64,000 nt of DNA from the NCBI GenBank assembly GCA_019096065.1, contig JAGUCH010000004.1, positions 9,052,001 to 9,116,000 on the forward strand, read 5' to 3'. Source of the DNA: Paracyclopina nana. Taxonomy: Eukaryota; Arthropoda; Copepoda; Cyclopoida; Cyclopettidae. Shown piece after piece: positions 10,775-21,167 of the stretch. The notes beneath the pieces are model-generated. The model ran no database searches. It saw only the letters and a list, made by a program, of their open reading frames with translations, and was not told the origin of the DNA. Both the position numbers and the translations under genes were made by a program. Every line of letters starts with the position of its first letter. Within the stretch, counting starts at the first letter, position 1.

Positions 10775-13700
10775 ATGAGAGTGGGAAGTTTAAAAGAAAC
10801 TATACCTAGACCTCCTGAAGAAGATGAGCCTCCCAATTCTGTCATGTACAGAGAACCAGGCAATGATATTGGTGAGGCAGTTGCTTGGACAATTGAAAAA
10901 GAGGTAGAAAAGTTCACAAGTGGTGAAAGGGAAGGAAAGGATATACCAAGACTTCCATCTGAAGATAAGCCTTCAGATTATCTAAAGTATGATAAACCAA
11001 ATGATCAAATAGATGAGGAAATGGCTTGGTTTGAACAATTGGTGTTGGATTCCAATAATGTCCACAGAAAGAAGGGAATACCAAGATCTACTCTTAAAGA
11101 TCAGCCTCCTGGTGCTTTCAAGTACAGAGAACCTGTCAATCGCATTCGCAAAGCAATTGCTTTTGCCATTGAAAAAGAAATAGATAATTTGTCATCAGTA
11201 GTTGAGAAAAGGATGGAATTGAAGATGGCAGGAACTGTTGAGAAAGAAGTCAACAAAAAGGTATCAAGCATCATGCTGGTGCAAGCTAAGCAATTTTGTG
11301 CACGAACAAGTCTTCATGGGCTTGCATACATTGCTGAAGATGATCGTCCGTGGTGGGAAAGGTACTAAGCTAACAGAATACATCCAATGATTTAAAATGA
11401 AATGTGTGATTGATTCTCAATAGGATTCTATGGGTGATATCGATGTTCAGCTTCTTGCTATTTGGCGCATATGTGATGAAGCCAATCTATGATAAATGGC
11501 AATTTGTGCCAACTATCACTTCAGTTGAAACCACCAATTTTCCCATTTGGCAAGTCTATTTTCCTGCTGTCACCATCTGCTCTAACAACAGAATTGAAAT
11601 GACAAGGCTTGAAAGTCTCCTGGAGAAGGAACCATGGTTGAGCCTTCGAAAGAATTATTCTGATTTTGATGCAAATCTCAAATTGGCCCTGATTTCAACA
11701 TTGACATTCGATACAAATAGCACCATATACAATGAGAGCATTCACTCACTCAATGTCACACGAAAGATCATGAATGACTTGAAGGACAATCTAACTTTTC
11801 TGGCTCAAAAGGTATGGATGATGCAACCCAAAACATGCAAACAATAGCTTAAGATACTTCTTCAGGCAATGCCATCTTGCCGTAACATGATTCTCTACTG
11901 CGAATGGCAAGGTCAAGTAGTTGAATGTGGTGACTTTTTTGGTGTCAGGAAGACTGACAATGGATTCTGTTGCTCATTCAACACTTTAAAGCTTGCAGAG
12001 CAATTGTAAAAAGTCTTTTACAATTTTAATTGAACACAATGATGACTAAAACTTTGCTGTCCGTTCCAGCCGTTCTAATGAAAACATAGATGTAACAAGC
12101 GAAGATGAGTATGCTTATGATGATGAATATGACATAAACTGTAAAGCATTTTGCTCATAAGTTTCCATCACTGATTAATGCTTTTTTCAGGGTATGATAG
12201 CTACTGGTCCACATTGACAACAGGTACATTCTATAAGTTTGCACAAGGTAGTATAGAAGACTTAGGGCTGAATTTGCATTTTGACCAAATAAATAAGCTG
12301 GATTATTTGATGACAGTAATACAATGACTCATAGATCTTTTTTCAATGGGGTGACTTAATGCTTTGAAACCAATAAACTAGCCCCATTGATGGAACATTT
12401 AGTTTGCTAATCTATTTTACACTTCAATATCTTAAGGCTGTAAGTATTTCTATTGGATCTCTGATTATTGGTGTGATTATGAGAATAACAATGCCAATTG
12501 TAATTATGATGGGGGTGATTGCTGCGATCCTTCTTCATATTTCCCATATGGATACAATGAGCAATTTTGCGTGAAAAATAAGTCTTATCTTTTTGGAGGT
12601 ATTAACTCATTATTGATTATACCTTTTGCAGAATATTTGTTACATTAAAATGCTTTGGTTCCATAGAGGAATGTGTGTTTGAAGGTACCGACCATGATCA
12701 CCATTGCAACCCAATGCCTTATCCTAGTAATTATAACTCTGTAACTTAAAAAAAGCTAATTCATTTATCTTCAGAATGCCCATTTACTAAACTTGTCGGT
12801 GATGGGAGTTGTGACAACATAACAAATAATGTGTTCTGTGGCTTTGATGGAGGTGACTGTTGTTATTCAAGCAATAATTGTGTAGATGAAGATAATCTGA
12901 TTACAACTGCTGAAGGTAGGTAATCAGAACTAGTTAATACTATGAGCTTACTATTTTTATCTAGGGTGTCCTTATCCTGGAGCTAACAAAATTGGAGATG
13001 GAGTTTGTGATGACATTAATAACCATCCTGCATGTGATTACGATGGTGGAGACTGTTGCAACCCAAATGCTGATCATAGCTGGAGTGCTTGCCAAAAATG
13101 TGGCTGTTTGGATCCCACAACTGGACCATTGCAAGGTACAATTATATAGACATAATTGATCAACTGTGACAATACTCATAAAAACTGTTGAAATGAATTG
13201 CTTTCAGAATGTTATAGACCATTATGGGTTGGTGATGGCTTCTGTGATGATTACACTAATCATGTTGGTTGTAAGTTTGATGGTGGTGTACGTTGCATAG
13301 AGAATCCTGATAATTCATATTGTCATAAATGTGAGTGCATCACAGAGGAGGAGCCTGAAGAAGAAATTATTGTACCAAATGTCACAATAATTGCTGAGGA
13401 GCCTACAAGGCTAAAGAGAACAAATGTTGCTAACTCAAATCTAGGACTGACAATTCTTCTTTACCCCAATGCAAAGGAATATCATTACTCCTCTGACAAT
13501 AACTTTGTGGGATTCAAGGTTCTGGTACATAGCCCTTACGATTTTCCTGAAGTTGCTGGTAAAGGATTTGTAGTTGGTGAAGGAGCTGAAGCATTCATAG
13601 CAGTAGGAGCTCAATACACCACCACCTCTGATGAGGTTCTTAGCTTGCCACTTGAGAAAAGGAAATGCTTGAGCCATGGTGAAGATTTGAAAATGTACCC

Positions 13701-15953
13701 AGAGGTCAAATTAGAGGCTTTTCAAAACTACAGCCGTAAAGCATGCTTGTTGGAATGTCAAGCCAGGGACTTGATGAGTGTTTGTGGCTGTTTGCCTTAC
13801 TTCTTTCCGGATTTTGGCTCCATATGGGGGAAAAACACTGCTTGCTTTCTGAATGGGCTTCAATGCCTGGCTAATACAACAGGTAAACCAACTCTTGCAT
13901 ATCATGCTACAAAGATCATCAAAAAAGTATTTGTTCTTGCAAATAATTAGATCAAAAGAAAGCTCTGCAGCCTGAGGGCCAATCTGACACTGAAGGATAC
14001 ATTCAAAGTGCACCTATATGTAATTGTCCAAATGATTGTGATGAGACAACATATTCCCAAGAAATGTCCTTTTTTACCATCAAAGAAGGTTCTGAGTTTT
14101 TTGAAAACCTCAAAAAAGCACCAAACATTTTGTACAAGAAGCAAGAGATAATGAATAAGTTTAAATCTGATGTTTTGCAGCAAAAGATAGCTGATGAAAT
14201 GCAGCGAATCATTAACAGTAGCTCAATTGTGCACATTTACTTTAAGGAGATAGGAATTGTGAAATATTCTCGTGATCAAGTGTACACAGTCATGGATGTG
14301 ATTGGTAATTAGCAAATCTTGGGCGGTAGAGCACTTGAAAGACTTTTATATTTGATTTCAGCTGCCTTTGGAGGCATCATTGGCCTATGCTGTGGCTTTA
14401 GCATGATATCAATTGTAGAGATTATTTATTGGTTTTCAATTCGTCTTTACACAGACCATTATGAAAAATGGCCATCAAATGGGAAAAAAGCTAGGATGTC
14501 TAAAAACCTGATTGGGTTTTTGAAGCAAAAAGAAAAATTTTTTTGCAATGGTCATCCATTGCTGAAGTGGTAAATTTTGATGATGAGGTTAAACAGTGTA
14601 AAAAGCAGTTTGTTTCAGGTTAGTGTATGTTCTCATCATCTTTCTTTTTCTCCTTGTTTTGGTCACATGTATCCTTGTACCAATTTATGCTGCACTGCAA
14701 GCAAGAGAAACTAATACTGAAAATACAATGGAAGTTAGCACAACTACAACTTCCACAACCACCACAACAACAACCACTATAACTTCAACATTCACCTCAA
14801 CAACAATTACAACATCAACAGCAATTACAACATCAACAACAATTACAACATCAACAACAATTACAACATCAACTACAACAGTCATAAGAAACAACTCAGT
14901 TGGCTTTGAAGAAGCTTACAAAGATGGTTTATTTCATATCTTGCCAAATCTTTAATGCTCACCATTTACCCTTTGTTTCATTTTCAGGCAAAATTTTTGT
15001 GGCAACTGGATACTCCAGCAGTGGTGACTCCACAAGGCATGGTGAAGTCATTGATGTACTGGGAGGGTCAACTTGTACACAATATGGGGATTTTCCTTTT
15101 GATGTTTTTGGGGCCACAGCTGCAATTTTGCCAGGGATGTGGTCACCTCTTATTTGTGGAGGAGAAACTAACAGTGGTGAACAGCTTGATAAATGCTATA
15201 TTCTTGGCCAAGATACCCCATTTGTCACCATGATTGAAACCAGAATGCGAGCAGCAAGCATAGCTCTCAACCATACTCATATTCTTGTGACAGGTGGGTA
15301 CGATAACCCGTTCTACTCTAATACAAGTGAAATCATCTCAATGGTGGATGGAACAACAGAATATGGCCCAAACTTACCCCATAGGGTAAGAAGTCACTGC
15401 TTTATTCGGGTATCTGGCAATAGGGCGATGTTGATTGGTGGGTATCAAGATTACAATCCTTTGCCAAGTGTTTACTATTTGAATTTGGATACCTTTGAAT
15501 GGGCACAAGGTCCTGACTTAAACACTGCTAGGTCATCAGCAGCATGTGGAACATATTCATCAAATGAGGAGACTTATGTGGTTGTAACTGGTGGATATAC
15601 TTGGCATGCCATAAGTTCCACTGAGGTTATGAGTGTTACATCTGGGACCTATTGGATGCAAGGTGACATTTCATGACGTACTATAAGAATGCCACTGAAG
15701 ATTGCTTGAATCTGTTTCCCTAGGTCCTGAGTTACCTTTTGGAATATCTGACATTGCAATGGTGACTAACCCCCAAGGGAATGGTGTGATAGCCTTGGCT
15801 GGCTGGTCTGACCCATGGCCAACATTTCGGGATGAATTGTATGAAATTACTTGCTATGGTCCAAGTTGCTCAGATTGGACACAGTTGGAATCAAAGCTGT
15901 CTACACCCAGATATGGCTGTATTGCCTTGAGTGTCACTGATGATTTTTGCTAA
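10775..15953 (+). CDS. Gene A: DEG/ENaC channel with LNR repeats, third TM and C-terminal kelch domain, 1400 aa
   Basis: This is a sodium-channel-family subunit with an unusual C-terminal extension. Fifteen exons (10775-11361, 11424-11811, 11866-12005, 12070-12140, 12191-12223, 12437-12598, 12667-12726, 12775-12915, 12965-13135, 13208-13882, 13951-14304, 14362-14569, 14619-14926, 14988-15662, 15724-15953) sum to 4203 nt, 1401 codons. The cytosolic N-terminus has three copies of a module starting IPR and ends in FCARTSLHGLAYI, the DEG/ENaC signature. Then come TM1, FPAVTICSNN, four LNR repeats on phase 1-1 exons, the Cys-rich CLLECQARDLMSVCGCLPYF block, and TM2 with the GFS selectivity motif (GLCCGFSMISIVEI). 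Exon 13 adds a third helix (VYVLIIFLFLLVLVTCILVP) and a stretch of almost pure Thr/Ser. Exons 14-15 encode kelch repeats with GG pairs (LICGG, ILVTGGY, AMLIGGY, VVVTGGY). LNR4 has lost key residues (GGVRC instead of GGDCC). Confidence 0.9.
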
Positions 15954-16709
15954 ATCCAAAAAAGAACCTTATACAGATCCTTTCAATAAACATTTTTAAA
16001 GCTTCACTCCTTTAGATAAATGAGTTTGTAGCTCAGCTAATTGTAGCTTTTGCTAATATAGTTAGAAAAGTTAGATGTTTGACAACCTTAGAAAAATAAA
16101 GCCAAAGGTGCTGTAGATTTTTGTAAATATAAGGGAAGCACTAGGCCAGAATTTTTAATTAAATTCAAAATGAACCCTTGGGACATGAATTTTGTTGGTT
16201 TAGACTACTCGTTGATGTGAAATAAAATATAAGTTAATTTAATCATTCATGTGTAAGTTTGTGAATATAAGATAAACTAAAAGCTGTTGTTTGTAAGCAT
16301 TTGCAATTTTATGAAGAAGCATAAAATGTGAACATGAATGTAAATAATGTGCATGGATTGTGAATTGTGCAAATAAAACTAGGCTCTTTTGGCGCATGAA
16401 TTGAAGCTGAGTAAATCATTATATATAAGTAATTGCAAACATGGTTTAATTGAATGTCCACCACAAACCAATTATTAGCGTAAGGCTTGCAACCTACTAA
16501 TTTTGCTGAATATAAAGCATTTAGCCCATAAATTAGGCAGCCATTACCTAAGTCATTCCCAATGCATGGCCAAACTTAATTTCTCTTTGTTTACCCTGGC
16601 TAATTGGAAATATCCATAGTAGCCACACTTAAGTAGATATTGGGCATTGTAATTGAGGTAACTTATAAATGGTCCATTAGCCTAGGGTCACTAGGTTGAA
16701 ACAGTTAAG
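15954..16709. promoter_or_regulatory. Intergenic A-B; block shared with the gene D upstream region
   Basis: The proximal half (about 16442-16709) is clearly related to 27033-27301 upstream of gene D, including ataaattaggcagcc and catggccaaacttaatttc, down to the AAGATGAGCA at the start codon. It is therefore a duplicated, probably functional promoter block. The distal half is AT-rich 3' flank of gene A with nothing recognised. Confidence 0.6.
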
Positions 16710-19700
16710 ATGAGCAGTGATAAAAGTCAAAAAAAGATACCAAATCTCACTGCAGAAGATGAGCCTTCAAGAAATGTTTTTACTAATAGCAAGGGTAATG
16801 ACATTGGGAGAACCATTGCATGGACAGTTGAAAAAGAGGTAGAAAAAGTATCATTGACCATTAAAAAAGAGGTGTCTGGCACATTTGGAGGATTGGAGAA
16901 AAGGGTGTCACAAATTCTACTTAGCCAAGGTAAGCAATTCTGCGAAAGAACTAGCTTACATGGACTGGCTTACATTGGAGAGGAAAATCGACCTTGGTGG
17001 GATCGGTAGGAAACAGTTGTTGACCTGTTGCTATGACCAAACATCGCTCCTTTTCATAGGGTTTTCTGGGTGCTTTCAATATGCAGCTTCTTGTTATTTG
17101 GAGGTTATGTGATGAAGCCAATCTATGAAAAGTGGCAATTTGTCCCTACTATCACAACTATTGAAAACACAAATTATCCTATTTGGCAGATTGACTTTCC
17201 TGCTGTGACCATTTGCTCTAACAATAAAGTTGAGATGTATAGGATTGATAGGCTCCTTGAAGAAGAACCATGGAAGAGCTTACAATATGACTATCCAAAT
17301 TTTAAGAAAAATCTTAAGCTAGCGTTGATCACTACATTGACATTTGAAACACTTCAAGACAAAAACTACTCAAGCAGTGACACATTTGATGAAACTCGAC
17401 AAATACTTGATGACTTCAAGGATAACTTTACTCTTCTTGCACTCAAGGTAAACATTCGAAGCAGCAGACAATGTCAACAAATTCAACTTATTATTTAGGC
17501 TACGCCATCTTGCCAGCATATGGTACTCCATTGTGAATGGCAAGGACAAATTGTTCAATGTGGTGACTTATTCAAAGTCAGGAAAACTGACACTGGATTT
17601 TGCTGCTCATTCAACACTTTTAACCTAGATGAGCAATTGTAAGCAAGCAAAGGTTCCACTATGCAGCTGTGTATTTTCATTTAAAAATGTTTCAGCCATT
17701 CCACTGAAGTAGTTGATGCCTCAAATGATGATGATTACTACTTTTATGATTTGGATGACAGCCCTCAATGTAGTTTCTTATTCACAAAAGGCTTCAAAAC
17801 ATTTAAAGACCACTATCTATTTAGTTTCAGGATCTTGGTTTCGTTATTCCACAACTACAACAGGTGAAGATATTTGAAAGTTGATTTAAATCCCATTCAC
17901 TTTGATTGTGCAATTTGAAAATAATTTGGTATCAAAACTTTGAGACCAATTCCAATGCTTTTTGGCTGAAGGAATTATCTTCTTTAAAGCAAGGCTATAA
18001 GTGTCATTATTTATTCATTTAACATTTTATAACAAATGTATGAATGGCTTTCATAAATTGGATTGCTTCAAATTCATATCACAGGTTGCAAATATCCTGA
18101 TTATACTGGAAATAAGTGGTGTACTCTTGACAACTTCAATGAGTACTGCGATTTTGATGGTGGAGATTGTTGCAATAAAGATGCAGTTGGCTATCTAGGC
18201 GATAACTACTGCTCTAAATTCAATGAAAAAGGTGATGAGGAATGCTTCAAAATGAACTTTGAAAAGCAGCTGCAAAATCTTCTATTCTTGTGGCAGATTT
18301 TTGCTGTATCATATGAAGCTAGATCTTTTTAAAAAGCTTAAGTGTCTTACAGATGATTGCCCATTGCGTGCTATGTTGGGAGATGATTTCTATCATCATC
18401 CATTTAATCTTACTGATGAATTTTGTGATCCTCCAAAGTACCCAAGTAATTTCTACTGTTCAACTCTCCTCTAAAAATTCGAAAAAGCAAAATTGGGATC
18501 ACTTTCTTCAGAGTGCACTTATCCTCGATTTGTTGGCAATGGTTATTGTGACAAAATAAATGACAATGTGTTTTGTGACTTTGATGGAGGTGATTGCTGC
18601 AGTGAAGAATGCAAATATTGTTATGGATTATATTTTACATGGTGCATACAATGCCCACAGTCACTTTGCATCAACCAAACAAATGTGGTAAAAAATGACG
18701 AAGGTGAGCACTCAGAACTGAAAAAGAGAGTTATCTACTATTCTCTGCCTCATTTTAAAATAGGCTGTCCCTACCCAGGAGCTGCCTGGATTGATGATGG
18801 TATTTGTGATGACGTCAATAATAATCCAGCCTGCAGTTATGATGGCAAGGATTGCTGTGATATGAAAAATTACAAAATGGGGATTGGTTGTCTCAAGTGT
18901 GGCTGCATGGATCCTTCGTATGGACCAAAGCTCTTGGGTAATACTTTTCAAAAGCTTCTAAGGACAACAAATGATCAATGTGTGTTTTTTGAGTAAATTT
19001 GGCTTGTCTACCTGTTGGCTTTTAAATCTAATGTGGAACTTGATTGAATCTAGATGAAAAGTTTTCCAGATTGCTATAGGCCATTGTGGGTTGGGGATGG
19101 ATTTTGTGATGATTACACTAACCATGCTGGCTGCAATTTTGATGGGGGCGATTGTTGCTTAGAGAATCCTGATAAAAGTTATTGTCATAAATGTGAGTGC
19201 ATCACAGATGAAAACATCATGGAGGCACCAGCTGAAAATAGCACAATCGGGACAAAGCCAACAAAGCTTAAGCGAACAAATGTTGCTAGTTCGAACCTAG
19301 GATTGACCATTCTTCTATACCCAAACTCTAAAGAAAATCATAAATTATCTGACATCAGCTTTACTGGTTTCAGGATTTTAGTCCATAGCCCGTATGATTT
19401 CCCTGAAGTATCTGGCAAAGGATTGGTTGTCGGAGCTGGTTCTGAAGCATTCATAGGATTGGATGCTCAGTTTACAGCCACTTCTGAGGATGTACTTAAA
19501 CTACCCCTCAAGAAAAGGAAATGCTTGAGCCATCATGAAGACTTGAAGAAGTACCCTGAAGTGAGATTGGAAGCATTCCAAAACTACAGCAGAAGGGCAT
19601 GCCTGCTGGAATGTCAGGCTCGTAACTTTTTCAGAGAATGCGGCTGTTTGCCCTACTACTATCCTGATTTTGGCTCTATTTGGAAGAAGAATACAGCTTG

Positions 19701-20303
19701 TGACTACAAAGGACTTCAATGCCTATCCAATAACACAGGTAAAAAATGTTTTTGGCTGTCATAGAGGCAATCTGATGCTCCCAAATGTAGATCAAATGCA
19801 AGCCTTACAATCTGATACTAGTGACTTCATCCAAAATATGATGCAAACATGTAACTGTCCAAATGATTGTGATGAGACAACATACACTCAAGAACTGTCC
19901 TTTTTTTACACTGAGAAAGATGAAACAAAGTTTTTTAGCCGCCTCAAAGAAAAGCCAAACATTTTGTTCAAGAAACAGGAACTAGCTAATAAGTTGAAGA
20001 AAAGAATTGGAGCAAAACAAAAAGTTCTGGATGAAATGCAACGGATCATTGATAATAGCTCCATAGTGCACATTTATTTCAAAGATATTGGGATAGTGAA
20101 ATTTTCAAGAGATCAAGTTTATACGGTCATGGATGTCATTGGTAATTTACAGTTCTTTCATCATAGCAAAGTGCCAACTAACATAGTATTTTGCTTCAGC
20201 TGCGTTTGGAGGCATTATTGGCCTGTGCTGTGGTTTTAGTATGATATCCATTGTAGAGATATTCTACTGGTTCACTCTACGAATTTATACAGACAATCAT
20301 TGA
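16710..20303 (+). CDS. Gene B: DEG/ENaC channel with LNR repeats, no kelch tail, about 857 aa
   Basis: This is a paralog of gene A with the ordinary two-helix topology. Exons: 16710-17005, 17060-17447, 17499-17638, 17696-17769, 17825-17863, 18085-18231, 18512-18703, 18764-18937, 19070-19738, 19791-20141, 20200-20303; 2574 nt, in frame. Features in order: one N-terminal module (KKIPNLTAEDEPS), FCERTSLHGLAYI, TM1 (VFWVLSICSFLLFGGYVM), four LNR repeats, the CLLECQARNFFRECGCLPYY block, and TM2 with GFSMISIVEIFYW. It ends only a few residues after TM2 (LRIYTDNH, stop at 20301-20303). A spacer exon corresponding to exon 7 of gene A has related sequence near 18340-18450 but no in-frame acceptor was seen, so it is left out. 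Exon 5 has two nested acceptors; only the upstream one (ag at 17823-17824) avoids a stop. Confidence 0.85.
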
Positions 20304-20368
20304 AGATCACAATTCAAAAATTACATTATACCTTAAATTTTTGTCTGTACCCTCACATCTCAACACTA

Positions 20369-20750
20369 GCTTGTTCTCATAAAACTCAGTAAGGCAGGCA
20401 GTAAGCAAAGCAAGGCACTTTGGAAGCTCATAACTCAGTAAGTACTGAGCCGATTGGAACCAAATTTGGAGGGATTCATAAGAGCGTATTGAAGAATATT
20501 CATGCCAATTTTCATCCGGATCCGAGGTCTCTAAGGGGGTGGCTGATTTTGCACCCTTGCTTAACTGATTTGCCTCACTTTCAGTAAGGCAGCCTTACCG
20601 TCCTCCGATCCGGATGAAAATTGACATGAAGATTCTTCAATATATCCTTATGAATTCCTCCAATTTTGGTTCCAATCGGACAAGTAGATGCTGAGATATA
20701 AGCGCGCAAAGTGCCTTGCTTACCTTATAGAAATGTTTATGAGAACAAGC
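20369..20750. mobile_element. Palindromic MITE, copy 1 (Tc1/mariner-like)
   Basis: It is a 382-bp element with terminal inverted repeats GCTTGTTCTCATAAA and TTTATGAGAACAAGC. The inverted homology runs far inward (cggatgaaaattg against caattttcatccg), so the whole element can fold into one hairpin. It has no coding capacity. A TA precedes the left end but TT follows the right end, suggesting a mutated TA target-site duplication; compare copy 2 at 24.7 kb. It lies just 3' of gene B. Confidence 0.85.
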
Positions 20751-21167
20751 TTTCTTTATATATCTGCTATACATACCTATTGTCACTATCATGTATTTTG
20801 TGCATGGGCTACAACACAATTTGAAAATTGAAAGATGCACGAATAAAGTAAAAACTGCTCATTATTTGCCTGAATTTTGTAGCATTCTGATATTTGCTGT
20901 CTCTATAAGTGAAAATCATGATTAAACCCAATCCTCACTTTTGCACTTTTGGCAAGGTAGTGCAAATAATTATAAATCAACATTAACTATATTTTATGGC
21001 CTTTAATATCAATGAGCCATACACTTTTTTGGTTTCATAATTAGATTGGTGAGTCAATGAGTTTTCTACTCTTTGCTTGCATATGCAAATTAGAAAAAAT
21101 GATTATGGTCAAGTTTTTCAATTAGTGAATGTCTAGGTAGAGCAATATTTAGTCTCAGGCTTTAACC
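20751..21167. other. Intergenic B-C
   Basis: AT-rich upstream region of gene C. Unlike the upstream regions of genes B and D it does not share their conserved block, so gene C probably has a different promoter. Nothing else was recognised. Confidence 0.5.
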
